44,495 bases of DNA from the NCBI GenBank assembly GCA_030156535.1, contig JASGMJ010000031.1, positions 1 through 44,495 on the forward strand, in the 5' to 3' direction. The notes beneath the pieces were generated by a model, which was not told the origin of the DNA, did not search any database, and saw only the letters and a list, made by a program, of their open reading frames with translations. A program made the position numbers and the translations under genes. This document shows positions 1 to 8,847 of this stretch, piece by piece. This DNA is from Candidatus Sumerlaeota bacterium. Lineage in GTDB: Bacteria; Sumerlaeota; Sumerlaeia; SLMS01; JAHLLQ01. Positions within the stretch are counted from its first letter, which is position 1. Every line of letters starts with the position of its first letter.

Positions 1-211
1 CTTTTTCGCTGTACTCGACACCAACGGCTTCGATGCCGTGATGGCGGCAACACTCCAGAAACTGACCAAGTCCGCAGCCGAGTTCCAGAATGCGTTTCGG
101 TTCGTTTGAGAATCGCTTCAGATAGGAGACATAGTAGTCCCACTTGCGGGTAAGGTAATGCCCGCAATAATCGAGGCAGACACCCGGTGGCGGCGTTCTC
201 GGCTCACTCAT
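1..211 (-). CDS. SAM-dependent methyltransferase, N-terminal part (cut by window edge)
   Basis: The reading frame starts at an ATG at 209-211 and runs off the left edge, so only about 70 residues are visible. They contain ILELGCGLGQFLE, the glycine-rich motif I of class I SAM-dependent methyltransferases, followed by the start of the next strand (GIEAVGVEYS), where an acidic residue would bind the SAM ribose. A Cys/His/Tyr-rich leader (CLDYCGHYL) precedes it. The substrate cannot be told. The gene lies 19 bp downstream of the C25 peptidase on the same strand, so the two may be co-transcribed. Family call is fairly safe; function is open. Confidence 0.75.
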   Translation of the reverse strand, partial: MSEPRTPPPGVCLDYCGHYLTRKWDYYVSYLKRFSNEPKRILELGCGLGQFLECCRHHGIEAVGVEYSEK

Positions 212-230
212 CGTTCACTCCGTTCTGCAT

Positions 231-2546
231 TCAGGGTGAGAGGCTGACTCGTTGTTCGCCTGCGGAGTTGTGCAGCCCTCGGATGTCCATGGAGGGATCG
301 CCGAGCAGGACCATGGTGGCGGTGGCGTCGGCGGTGAGGTTGACCGTCTCGAAGGCGGCAACGTAGGCCTCGCCCAGAGTCTCGTGGCGTTCGTCGTAGA
401 GTGAACGGGCAAAGGCGTCCTGGAAGTTGGTGGCGTCCGTCATGGTCATGCGGTAGGCGGTGGAGACGCTGGCGACGGCGCCGCCGTTTTCCTTGGCGAG
501 CAGGCGCAGGCAGATCGAGCCGGCGCTCTCGATGTCGAACTTGTTGGTGTAGCAGGTGCCGCCATAGGTGATGAACGGCATTCCGGCGTTCGTCAGGGCG
601 TCGATGTTTTCGGGCGTCATGATGCGGATGTCCCACTTCTCGGTGCCCTTTTCCATGCTGAAGCGCCAGTAGAGGCTGGCGCCGTGGCCGATGTAGGAGA
701 CGAGGGCGGTGCCGTTGTTGATGGCGTCGGTGAAGCGGTCGTAGTAGACGTGGTAGTCCTTTTCCTCTGCTTCGTCGGGGAAGATGCGGGTGACGGCGAA
801 GTCCGTGGCGGGATTGGCGGCTTCGATGGCGGCGATGGTGTCGTTGCTGGCCGAGTGGAAGATGCCTTTTTCGCCGCTGGCAAAGACGAGGCGGCGTTTC
901 CAGGGGGCGGCACCGGCTGTCTCGAAGGCGATGATTTTGTCGACCATGACGAGGGCTTCGGCGGCCGAGCGGGCGGGGAGGCGGCCGACGGGGAAGGTGG
1001 GGGCCTGGCGGGTGGTGGAGGTGGCGGAGAGCAGGTTGTCGGCCGACGTCGGGGGGTTGTTGCCCGAGGGGGTGTAGAGGGCGGGGATGAAGTTGGGGGC
1101 GTGCTTTTCGGGGAAGAGGCTCTTGGTGTCGAAGCTGGCGCCGCCGAGCAGGAGGAGGCTGTGCGTGCGGGAACCGGGTGCGGCGCGGACGGCGTCGAGG
1201 AAGGTGCGGAGCGCGGCGGCGTCCTTCAGCCCGAAGTTGTAGGCATCGTAGAGTTGTTCGGGGTCGAGCAGGCACGTTGACGTGCCGAGCGCCTCGCGAT
1301 GGGCGCGCAGGCGTTCAGCGGCTTCGCGGAATTCGGGATGGACAATAATGACGAGTTCGGCGGCGGCGGCGAGAGTGGCGGGGGCACCCGCGTGCCAGGG
1401 GCGGACGGATGGCCGGGGGAGACGGGTGCGCGGGGCAGCCCACAGGTGAATGTCGTCCTCATAGAGCGGCGCAAACGTGACGGAATGAAAGGTGTCGCGG
1501 GACTGGGTGGCGAGAACGGGGAAGGAGCGCGCGTTGGCGATGTCCCAGGCGACAACGGCGGGATCGGTGAAGTAATGGACCGTCGTGGGGGCGGTGAAGG
1601 AGGTGGGGGTGTCGGCCTGCCAGGCGGTGATTTCGTACACGTCTTTGACGGCGATGGGACGGTGGGGATAGCGAATGGTGAATTCTTCGAGCACGCCCAT
1701 ATCGAGGGCGACTTTGGTCAGGCCGGTTTCGTCCTTCATGCCGGGTGAGACGCGGCGTGCGTCCTCCAGTGTGCCGGGTGCGTCGGCGACGAAGGTGTTC
1801 CAGCCGGGCTTGAGAGCGCCACGGGGTGCGATGCCGGTGTGGGTGCCACGGCGCTTGCCGTCCCACGTCATCTCGCCGGCGTCCTGGTCGTTGATCTGGA
1901 GGACGAGCTGGTGGTCGGGGGCGACGGGAAGATCAGTCCAGCCGAAGGCGGTGACGGTGAGGACGGAGTCCATGGGGCTGGCGGCGTCGAATCCGGTGAG
2001 GTCGAAGCCGACGCGCATCGAGCGGTCGCCACTGCCCCGCGGGCCGAAGTAGGGGCCGAAGTAGTAGTTTTCGTGTTCCTGCTGGAAGGCCGCGGGATTG
2101 ACGGAGAACTTTTTATTGAAGAGAAACGTCCCGATGGCGGTGAAGCCTTCGGGGAAGGTGCCGAGTTGATCTTCGGGCGGGTTGTACGCCGTGACGCGGG
2201 GGGGCGGCTGGTCCATCGTGGCAAGCACGTAGGCGTTGTCGGCGGAATAGCGGCCAATGGCGGGGTGGCGGTTGATGTCCTCGCCCCAGAAGCGAATGGC
2301 TTGCAGCGAGCCGTCTTCGGCGAGGACCAGTTCGCTGGGAACGGGGTCGCCGCGGAACTCCACGCCGAGCGTGGCCGTGTCGGCGGGCAGGGCGATGCCG
2401 GCGGCGGCGAGGGAGGCGGCGTCGACTTCCTGGATGCCTGTTTCCTCTACGCCCAGACGGGCGAGCGGAACGGCGTCGGTGGAAACGGCGGCAAGGGAGA
2501 GGGCGAGAGCAAGTGAGGCGGTGAGAAGAGAGCGCAAACGTGTCAT
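231..2546 (-). CDS. Secreted peptidase C25 (gingipain-type cysteine protease)
   Basis: The product is 771 aa from the ATG at 2546, chosen because it begins a classic Sec signal peptide (MTRLRSLLTASLALALSLAAV); the frame stays open 150 bp further upstream but that part looks non-coding. The C-terminal half matches the C25 catalytic domain: a LLLLGGASFD strand, a PTFPVGRLPARS segment (gingipain GRxP-type motif), the general-base His in SYIGHGASLYW, and the nucleophile Cys in YGGTCYTNKF. The end (LLGDPSMDIRG) is also typical of C25 domains. The N-terminal ~350 residues look like beta-rich propeptide or carbohydrate-binding-like domains. No type IX C-terminal sorting domain follows the catalytic domain. 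Role inferred: extracellular proteolysis. No clear Shine-Dalgarno was seen at this start. Confidence 0.85.
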   Translation of the reverse strand: MTRLRSLLTASLALALSLAAVSTDAVPLARLGVEETGIQEVDAASLAAAGIALPADTATLGVEFRGDPVPSELVLAEDGSLQAIRFWGEDINRHPAIGRYSADNAYVLATMDQPPPRVTAYNPPEDQLGTFPEGFTAIGTFLFNKKFSVNPAAFQQEHENYYFGPYFGPRGSGDRSMRVGFDLTGFDAASPMDSVLTVTAFGWTDLPVAPDHQLVLQINDQDAGEMTWDGKRRGTHTGIAPRGALKPGWNTFVADAPGTLEDARRVSPGMKDETGLTKVALDMGVLEEFTIRYPHRPIAVKDVYEITAWQADTPTSFTAPTTVHYFTDPAVVAWDIANARSFPVLATQSRDTFHSVTFAPLYEDDIHLWAAPRTRLPRPSVRPWHAGAPATLAAAAELVIIVHPEFREAAERLRAHREALGTSTCLLDPEQLYDAYNFGLKDAAALRTFLDAVRAAPGSRTHSLLLLGGASFDTKSLFPEKHAPNFIPALYTPSGNNPPTSADNLLSATSTTRQAPTFPVGRLPARSAAEALVMVDKIIAFETAGAAPWKRRLVFASGEKGIFHSASNDTIAAIEAANPATDFAVTRIFPDEAEEKDYHVYYDRFTDAINNGTALVSYIGHGASLYWRFSMEKGTEKWDIRIMTPENIDALTNAGMPFITYGGTCYTNKFDIESAGSICLRLLAKENGGAVASVSTAYRMTMTDATNFQDAFARSLYDERHETLGEAYVAAFETVNLTADATATMVLLGDPSMDIRGLHNSAGEQRVSLSP

Positions 2547-2655
2547 CAAGGCAATCCGTGAGGCGTCCCGTGCTGTCTGAGAGTGCGCAGCACGGCCAGT
2601 GGGTGAAATCTCGAAACGAGGCGATGGCCTGTCAAGCGCAAGGGCCTCTCCGCGT

Positions 2656-4050
2656 TCAGGGTACGGTGTTCCCGCTTTTCCCATTGGACTTCGCACGGGA
2701 GAAGAAGTTTGCCGTCAACCCCACGGCCATGCGGCAGGATTCAACCAGCAGCATGCCGACGAGGATGGGGGCGGCTGCCTCGGCCGTGAAGCGGTAGCGC
2801 GCCTTGGCCCAGAAGATCACGGCGTAGCCCGCCCAAGTGGCGGCGATGATTCCGTAGAGGACCACGCTCTGGCGGAGCGGGTAGCGCCAGACGAGGAGCA
2901 GGCTGGCGGCAGCGGCGGGCCCAAGAAGGAACCACCACCCCGTGAGGCGGATGAACGATTCTTTGCCCCTGATCTCCTTGTCGGGATAGGGAAGCCCGGG
3001 AGCCTCGCGCGGGCCCTTGGTGCTCCAGTCCACGGCGTACTTTCCATGCGTCCAAAAGAGATCGCGCGTGCCGCGCCGCACATCGGCAAGGAGTTCCGCG
3101 GCCGGGGCGTTGCGGATGTGCTGCCAGCCGAGCCGGTTGCCCAGGCGATGAATGGCCAGCTCGTCGCCGCCCTCCATCACGGTCTGCTGCATGGAGACGA
3201 CCCCGAGTTCCTCGAACGGCGTCCCCGCAAGACCGTGGAACCCGTACCTCACATCGTTGTGGGCGAAGTAGAAGTTCAGCCCTCCGGTGGTGCTCAGGCT
3301 GGATCCGGGACCAACGAGCACCTGGTTGCGCACATACCACGGCAGCACAACGAGCATGGCAGTCACCAGGGGCACGAGCGCCAGCAGCGCCAGACGTTTC
3401 CTCTCGGCCGTCCGCCCCGGCCACCAGGCCGCCAGCAGTCCGAGCACCAGGACCGGAGCCAGGAAGACCCCCTCGCCCCGCGTCAGAATCGCCAGGCCCA
3501 GAAGGCTCCCCCCAAGGAGCAACGGCGGAAGAACACGCCGGAACCCGGCCTGCTGCGGGTCCGCCTTCATTGCGGCCACGAAGGCACCAAAAACGAGCAG
3601 GATGTACAGATGCTCGCTCGCCAAAACCCCCGCGTAGAAAATGAACGTGGGATTGAACGCCGTCAGCGCTGCGGCAACGAGTGCGCCCCCGCGCGGCACT
3701 TCCAGCGAACGCGCCAGAGCGTAAACCATCCCAACGAGCGCCGAAGAGAGCACCACATTCGCAAAACTGAGCCAGGCAACCGAAGTGCTGACCAGCATCA
3801 ACCCTGCAAGAAAGACGATGTACCCGGGAAGCCGGTAGGCAGAAGGCCCCACGGCCCCCAGTGTTCCCGAATCCAGCAGGCGCTGGGCGAAAAACTGATG
3901 CTCCCAGAAGTCCGAAATCGGGTATGGATCCACGTGAATCCAGTACGCCACCCGCAACGCAAAGCCGAGCAGCAGCAAGAGCGCCAAGGCACCATGACGG
4001 CGGCAGAAAGAGGCAAAGGGCGAAGCCGCAACGAGGGGCGTGTCGGACAT
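2656..4050 (-). CDS. Polytopic membrane glycosyltransferase, GT39/ArnT-like (GT-C fold)
   Basis: The 464-aa product has about ten hydrophobic segments. After the first segment comes a periplasmic-loop stretch HVDPYPISDFWEH with the acidic residues expected of GT-C enzymes, then SAYRLPGYIVFLAG, the R-x-PGY signature of the PMT_2/GT39-like group, and ASEHLYILLV, the 'SE-x-hydrophobic' motif of the same family. Such enzymes use a polyprenyl-phosphate sugar as donor and act at the outer face of the inner membrane. The start is uncertain: ATG 4050 gives a short N-terminus, while ATG 4068 or 4095 in the same frame are possible. It is divergent from the GT2 gene, with about 226 bp between, and probably serves the same surface polysaccharide or a glycoprotein pathway. 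Confidence 0.78.
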   Translation of the reverse strand: MSDTPLVAASPFASFCRRHGALALLLLLGFALRVAYWIHVDPYPISDFWEHQFFAQRLLDSGTLGAVGPSAYRLPGYIVFLAGLMLVSTSVAWLSFANVVLSSALVGMVYALARSLEVPRGGALVAAALTAFNPTFIFYAGVLASEHLYILLVFGAFVAAMKADPQQAGFRRVLPPLLLGGSLLGLAILTRGEGVFLAPVLVLGLLAAWWPGRTAERKRLALLALVPLVTAMLVVLPWYVRNQVLVGPGSSLSTTGGLNFYFAHNDVRYGFHGLAGTPFEELGVVSMQQTVMEGGDELAIHRLGNRLGWQHIRNAPAAELLADVRRGTRDLFWTHGKYAVDWSTKGPREAPGLPYPDKEIRGKESFIRLTGWWFLLGPAAAASLLLVWRYPLRQSVVLYGIIAATWAGYAVIFWAKARYRFTAEAAAPILVGMLLVESCRMAVGLTANFFSRAKSNGKSGNTVP

Positions 4051-4276
4051 GTTCGCGAAGAGCCTCATGGCGCAGCGGAAACGAATCGCTTCCACGCGGC
4101 AAGGACGTTTGCAGATGCGTTGACGCTGGCGGAGAACGGCGCGGGCTCACAAGGAGAAACCCCCGGGTACCACTGGACGGTGCGATCATCCTGCCGCGTA
4201 CCGGGGCGGCCTCGAAGACTCCTTCCGGCGTTTCCTGTTGTCCAGTACCCCGGACTCGCTCAGAACCCGGCCCGTG

Positions 4277-5440
4277 ATGGCAACCGTGTGCCTGACAGTG
4301 ATGGTCCTCTCGGCGGCCTGCGTGCTCTACAGCTACGCGGGCTATCCGGTGCTGGTGATGCTGCTGGCCCGGCTGCGCCCCCGGCGGGTGGCGGGTGGGC
4401 GCATGAGGCGCCCGCGCGTTTCGCTGCTGATCGCGGCGTACAACGAGGAGAAGGTCATCGCCGAGAAGATCGAGAATTCGCTGGCGCTGGACTGGCCTGC
4501 CTGCAAGCTGGAAATCGTCGTGGCTTCCGATGGCTCGGCCGACCGGACCAACGAGATCGTGCGCTCGTATGCGGACCGCGGCGTGCGCCTGGTGGCGATC
4601 GCGAAGAACCGGGGGAAGCTGAACGCGCTGATCACCGCCGTGCCGCAATGCAGCGGCGAAGTCATCGTGATGTCGGACGCGAACTCGCTGTACGAGCGCG
4701 ACGCAATCGGGCACCTCGTCGCGCCGCTGGGCGATCCGTCCGTCGGCGCGGTGTGCGGCGAGCTGCGTTACCGCAATCCGGACGGCACCGTTTCGGGGGA
4801 ATCCGAGGGGCTCTACTGGCGGTACGAGAAGGCGATCAAACGCGCGGAGAGCCGCTTTCATTCGCTGATCGGTGCCAACGGGTCGATCTATGCGATTCGC
4901 AAGGCGGATTTCGTGGCTCCCCCGCCGGACCTGATGGACGATCTGACGATTCCGCTGCTGATTGCAACGGAACATGGCAAGCGAACGGTCTACGAGCCGC
5001 GCGCCATCACAACGGAGGAACCCGGCGAGAACTTTGCGAAGGAGTACCGGCGCAAGATCCGCATCATCACGCGCGGCTTCTACAGCCTGATGCGCACGTC
5101 CGGCCGCTGGAGCCGCCGTCCCTTTCTGGCGTTCGAGATCGTCTCGCACAAGTTCGTGCGCTGGCTGGTGCCGTATTTCATGCTGCTGTTTCTTGGCGCG
5201 AACGTCCTGTGGATTTGCGCCGTTCCGCAAGCCGTTGCGCTCTGGGCGCTGCTTGGCGCGCAGGCCGCTTTCTACGCCGCCGGGCTTTACGGGCACCTGC
5301 GAAGCCGCACGTCGACAATCGGGCGCCTGCTGGGAATCGTCACCTACTTCTGCGTTGTGAATGTTGCGTCCCTTCAGGGAGTGTACAATTACTTCGCGGG
5401 CAAACGCTACGTGACGTGGAAGACGATTCGCGAATCTTGA
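4277..5440 (+). CDS. Membrane-anchored family 2 glycosyltransferase
   Basis: The product is about 387 aa with one N-terminal membrane segment, a GT-A domain and two or three C-terminal membrane segments, the layout of processive-type GT2 enzymes (PgaC/hyaluronan-synthase relatives). Visible motifs are SLLIAAYNEE at the nucleotide-binding strand, ASDGSADRT (DGS-x-D), VMSDANSLYE (DxD-like metal site), a GANGSIYAIRK acceptor-side motif, and MDDLTIPL plus RRKIRIITRG, equivalent to the ED and (Q/R)xxRW region. The start chosen is ATG 4277; a TTG at 4238 and a GTG at 4274 are in frame and no strong ribosome site separates them. It leads a polysaccharide operon of three genes. Sugar specificity cannot be assigned. 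Confidence 0.85.
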   Translation: MATVCLTVMVLSAACVLYSYAGYPVLVMLLARLRPRRVAGGRMRRPRVSLLIAAYNEEKVIAEKIENSLALDWPACKLEIVVASDGSADRTNEIVRSYADRGVRLVAIAKNRGKLNALITAVPQCSGEVIVMSDANSLYERDAIGHLVAPLGDPSVGAVCGELRYRNPDGTVSGESEGLYWRYEKAIKRAESRFHSLIGANGSIYAIRKADFVAPPPDLMDDLTIPLLIATEHGKRTVYEPRAITTEEPGENFAKEYRRKIRIITRGFYSLMRTSGRWSRRPFLAFEIVSHKFVRWLVPYFMLLFLGANVLWICAVPQAVALWALLGAQAAFYAAGLYGHLRSRTSTIGRLLGIVTYFCVVNVASLQGVYNYFAGKRYVTWKTIRES

Positions 5441-5457
5441 GCGCCCAATCGCTTTGA

Positions 5458-6621
5458 GTGACTGAATGGGATAAGCGCTCGGGCATGGAAATGATGACGG
5501 ACTCTGCCGCCCCTGCCGAAACGAATGACGTGGTGCCCTCCGGACGCATGCCCGGCTGGGCCATTGCCACGGGCATCGGAACACTGGCGATGACGCTGGC
5601 CCTGCTGTTGGCGGGCGTTCCAGGGCATTGGGCGGCGGAAACGGCACCCGCAAACGCGGTGGTGCTTGCCGAAAGTCATCCTTCGGGGCCCACGGACGAA
5701 ATCGTCTCCCTCTTCGTGCAGGCTTCCGATCAGGCAGTGCGCGATCCCGCCAAACACTACGAGGCGGCAGTCGCGTTACAAGCCGCCGGGCGCGACGACG
5801 AGGCGGGCACGCACTTGCAGCGCGCCGTCGAGGCCTACTACACGTACTGGCCGCGCACGTCTTATCCCGCCCTGTTCTCGGATCGGCAACGCGGGCGCAT
5901 CGCGGATGCGTATCGCCGTTGCGGCGAGTGGTTTGTCAGGCACAACGAGGCCGCCCGCGGAATGACTCTTCTGCACTATGCCCAGGCCATCGCCGGAAAG
6001 CCCTTGGAGACGGACGACCAACTCCTTGGCAGTGTCAGTAGCCCCACAGCGATCTTCCGCGCGTCCCGTTTCGACCTGCCGATCACGCCGGACAAGATCC
6101 CGCAGACTCTTGCGCAACTGGACGAAGCCCTCGCCCAAGGCGATGCCGCCAACGCCTCGGCCGCCATTCATCTCGCGCGAGCCCAGGGATGGCAGCAATT
6201 CCTCGCTGCCGACGCCATCAGCGCACCGGAAGGCAGCAGCAGGAACCCCGACAACTTCTACCTGCGCGGCCTCAACGAGCAGATTGTCTACCGCACCGAG
6301 ACGTCTTCCGGCGTCAAACCCGGGGAGCTCGTTCTGATCGCATCGGGAACCCGCTCCGCCGGAATCGGGCCCCTTGTTGAGATCACCACCAACCACGGAG
6401 CCCGCGATCTCCTCTACATCCACAGCCTCGACTACCGCCCTTACCCTTTGGAGATCGAACTCCCCGCCGGAACAAGCGAAGTGACCTTCACCTTCCTGAA
6501 CTCCGCCAATGAAACAGCGTTCCTGACAGAAACGGAGAGGGCCTCGGCCGACCGCCGCCTGATCGACCGCAACGTGCTGTTCGCCAACCTCTGGATTCAG
6601 CGCGAGGAGAAGGCACCATGA
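5458..6621 (+). CDS. Membrane-anchored protein with helical repeats and carbohydrate-binding-like C-terminus
   Basis: Not recognised as a named family. From a GTG at 5458 it encodes 387 aa (ATG 5485 is an alternative start, 378 aa). A single membrane segment near residues 38-60 is followed by an extracytoplasmic part. Residues ~85-250 are helical and TPR-like (repeated ALQAAGRDDEAGTHLQRAVEA pattern). Residues ~265-385 look like a beta-sandwich: GVKPGELVLIASGT, LPAGTSEVTFTFLN and a closing DRNVLFANLWIQ resemble the Ca-dependent xylan-binding CBM60-like fold, which ends in a DRNL-type strand. It lies 17 bp after the GT2 gene and overlaps the ligase gene by 4 bp. A role in sensing or holding the polysaccharide is inferred only from context. 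Confidence 0.6.
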   Translation: MTEWDKRSGMEMMTDSAAPAETNDVVPSGRMPGWAIATGIGTLAMTLALLLAGVPGHWAAETAPANAVVLAESHPSGPTDEIVSLFVQASDQAVRDPAKHYEAAVALQAAGRDDEAGTHLQRAVEAYYTYWPRTSYPALFSDRQRGRIADAYRRCGEWFVRHNEAARGMTLLHYAQAIAGKPLETDDQLLGSVSSPTAIFRASRFDLPITPDKIPQTLAQLDEALAQGDAANASAAIHLARAQGWQQFLAADAISAPEGSSRNPDNFYLRGLNEQIVYRTETSSGVKPGELVLIASGTRSAGIGPLVEITTNHGARDLLYIHSLDYRPYPLEIELPAGTSEVTFTFLNSANETAFLTETERASADRRLIDRNVLFANLWIQREEKAP

Positions 6622-8645
6622 CAGACGCCCCCTCTTTGCCGCGCGCAGCGAGCGCAGCCGCGTGGGCGTGCGCCGTGCTGCTGGCGCTCGGCATTGCCCT
6701 GCTCCCGCTGGCGAACTTCGAGGCGCTCTACACGGCCCGCGTCAGCCAGGCGCTCGCCGCGCAGATCGGACTTCTCTGTCTCGGCGCGCTGCTGCTTCCC
6801 GCGCTGTTGCTCGCAAGGCGCGGTCATCACGAACTGTCGCGGACAGATGCTGCGGTCCTCGTCTTTGGCGCGGCGACGGTGCTGTCCACGCTCTTCGGCC
6901 CCGCGCCCGCCGCCTTCTTCCGCGAGAGCCTGTACGCCGCCGCCTTTCTGGTCGTCTACTTCCTCGTGCGCTGGACGCGTCCGTCGCGCGGTCAACTCAT
7001 CGTGCTGGGCTGCGGAATCGTTGTCGCCGTGCTGCTGGTTTCCGTGGCGGGTATTCTTCAGAATCGCGGCATTGAAACGCTGGACTATGCCCTGAAGGAG
7101 CGGCGCGGAAAGGGGCAGATTGTTTCCCTGCTCGGCAATCCCAACTACGTCGCGTCGTTTCTGGCACCTGCGTTGTTTCTGCTCGCGGGCTTTGCCGTCG
7201 CGGCGCGCCAGTGGGTGTGGCGCGTCATCTTCGTGGCGGTGCTGCTGCCGCTGGGGTGGTGCCTGGCATTGGCGGGCGGACGGGCGGCGTGGCTGGGGAT
7301 GCTGGCTGGTGTGTTTGTCGTCGCCGTGCTGCTCCTGATGGTGCGCACGGACGGACGCCTGAAAGCGTGGCACTGGCTGCTGGTGGCCGCCGCGCCGATT
7401 GGCGCAGCGCTGCTGCTGCTTCTGGCGCTCAAGATTTCCTCCCCAAACTTTGACATCGTTGATCGCCTTACTTCGTTTCGTGAACTCCATCTGCGGCTGT
7501 TTCCCTGGATGATCGGGCGCGGGATGTTCCTCGATCATCCGTTGCTCGGCATCGGTTATGGCAGATTCTTTGCAGCCTACGATCCCTATGTAATCGAGTT
7601 CTTCCAAGCGTCTTCGAAGAACCGGCTCTACGAATATGTGATGAAGATCGCGTCGGGCAAGCGCCCCGATCACCTGCACAACGAGTACTTCCAGGTGCTG
7701 GTGGAGACGGGGCTCGTGGGACTTGCCGCGTTCATGGCCGTGCTGGCGAGTGCCACCTCAGGCGCCTTGGCCCGACTGCGCGACGGCGCCGCCGGGCGCA
7801 CCGAGCGCGCCGCCATCGCCCTGTTCCTGGGCGCCGCCTCCTGCACCGCCGTTGATGCCTTCTGGGGCTTCCCTCTGCGGCTGCCGTGCAGCGGCCTGCT
7901 CTTCTGGCTCGTCCTCGCGCTGCTCGAAAACAACGCGGCTTCCCCGGTTCGTGCGCTGGCACTCCCCCGCCGGCTTCTTCCCTCACTCGTTCTCGCCGCT
8001 GCTCTCGTGGCTTCCCTCGGTGGCGCGACGTGGGCCTCGTGGCAGAAACTCGACGCCATGAAGACGCGCATCCATTACTGGCGCAATCCCGCGCTGCTCG
8101 AAGGCAATCTCGACAATGTGCGCGAGCTCTTTCGCGCGCACACGCTGGGCAGTGCCTCGCATCCGCCCCCCTTTGAAATCGTGGATTTCTATCTGCGCCG
8201 CGAGGCGTGGCGCTATGCGCGCGAGAGCATCCTCGCTCTCGCCAACGTCTACAGCCTCGGATCCTCGGGCTACCTGCAGCTCGGCGTCATCGAGTACCAG
8301 CTCGGCAATGTTGAGGAAGCACGCGACGCGTTCGAACGCGCCCTGATTCTCGAGCCCGACGCGCCCGCCACGCTGGAGTTCCTGGCTCACGCGGAGTTGC
8401 AACTTGTCAGAATCGAGGAGGCCGAGGAGCACTTGCAGCACGCCGCCGATCTCGCGCCGCTTTCGCCGAATGCGTACTATCTGCTTGGGGCCCTGCGCGA
8501 GGCCCAGGGGCGCAACACCGAAGCCGCCGACTATTACCTGCGTGCGGCGCGCGCGGCCGTTCCCTTCGAGGGCGATCTCTCTTTCGACCCAGGCGCAATC
8601 CGCGCCCACGCCGCAGAACTTGCCCAGCACACGGATGGGGTGTGA
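6618..8645 (+). CDS. O-antigen ligase/polymerase (Wzy_C) with C-terminal TPRs
   Basis: The 675-aa product has about twelve membrane segments in residues 1-480, then a soluble tail. Family marks of the O-antigen ligase/Wzy group are LLGNPNYVASF, GGRAAWLGM, the large periplasmic loop with HPLLGIGYGRF, and HLHNEYFQVLVETGLVGL; the HNE-like stretch and nearby Arg/His are the region tied to ligation of undecaprenyl-linked glycans. Residues ~500-660 hold TPR units (for example AEEHLQHAADLAPLSPNAYYLLGALREAQ, quoted in part: LAPLSPNAYYLLGA), a frequent fusion in this superfamily. ATG 6618 overlaps the previous stop in ATGA, so translation is coupled. Whether it is ligase, polymerase or protein glycosyltransferase cannot be settled by sequence alone. 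Confidence 0.85.
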   Translation: MTDAPSLPRAASAAAWACAVLLALGIALLPLANFEALYTARVSQALAAQIGLLCLGALLLPALLLARRGHHELSRTDAAVLVFGAATVLSTLFGPAPAAFFRESLYAAAFLVVYFLVRWTRPSRGQLIVLGCGIVVAVLLVSVAGILQNRGIETLDYALKERRGKGQIVSLLGNPNYVASFLAPALFLLAGFAVAARQWVWRVIFVAVLLPLGWCLALAGGRAAWLGMLAGVFVVAVLLLMVRTDGRLKAWHWLLVAAAPIGAALLLLLALKISSPNFDIVDRLTSFRELHLRLFPWMIGRGMFLDHPLLGIGYGRFFAAYDPYVIEFFQASSKNRLYEYVMKIASGKRPDHLHNEYFQVLVETGLVGLAAFMAVLASATSGALARLRDGAAGRTERAAIALFLGAASCTAVDAFWGFPLRLPCSGLLFWLVLALLENNAASPVRALALPRRLLPSLVLAAALVASLGGATWASWQKLDAMKTRIHYWRNPALLEGNLDNVRELFRAHTLGSASHPPPFEIVDFYLRREAWRYARESILALANVYSLGSSGYLQLGVIEYQLGNVEEARDAFERALILEPDAPATLEFLAHAELQLVRIEEAEEHLQHAADLAPLSPNAYYLLGALREAQGRNTEAADYYLRAARAAVPFEGDLSFDPGAIRAHAAELAQHTDGV

Positions 8646-8654
8646 AACCCACCC

Positions 8655-8760
8655 GCTCATCCGTGTTCATCAGTGCTGAACCGTGTTCATCCGTGGTAGC
8701 CGGTTTTCGAGGACGTGCAGTCCCCGGGCGCGCCAGAAAGAAGAGCAAACCACGGATAAG
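8655..8760. repeat. Intergenic repeat with CCGTGTTCATC units and inverted ends
   Basis: The gap 8646-8847 has no gene. It holds CATCCGTGTTCATCAG at about 8658-8673 and again CCGTGTTCATCCGTGGT at 8681-8697, so CCGTGTTCATC occurs twice in tandem. ATCCGTGGT (8689-8697) faces its exact inverse ACCACGGAT at 8749-8757, which could form a long-loop stem between the convergent ligase and fxsA genes. Similar 'ATCCGTGTTCATC' intergenic repeats are common in some Planctomycetota/Verrucomicrobiota-type genomes (from memory). Function unknown. Confidence 0.6.
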
Positions 8761-8847
8761 GAAAGGATGAGCAACAGCCTTCTGCCGCTCAAGGTTTGGA
8801 GGACAGATGGAGACGGACCGCAAAGCCCAGCGACCTGTCCACGTTCC

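Noticed and set aside
2599..5457. 952-codon plus ORF and a 970-codon minus ORF (2741-5653) over the glycosyltransferase genes
   Set aside because: Arg/Pro/Gln-rich translations without domains; the GT39-like and GT2 genes explain the DNA.
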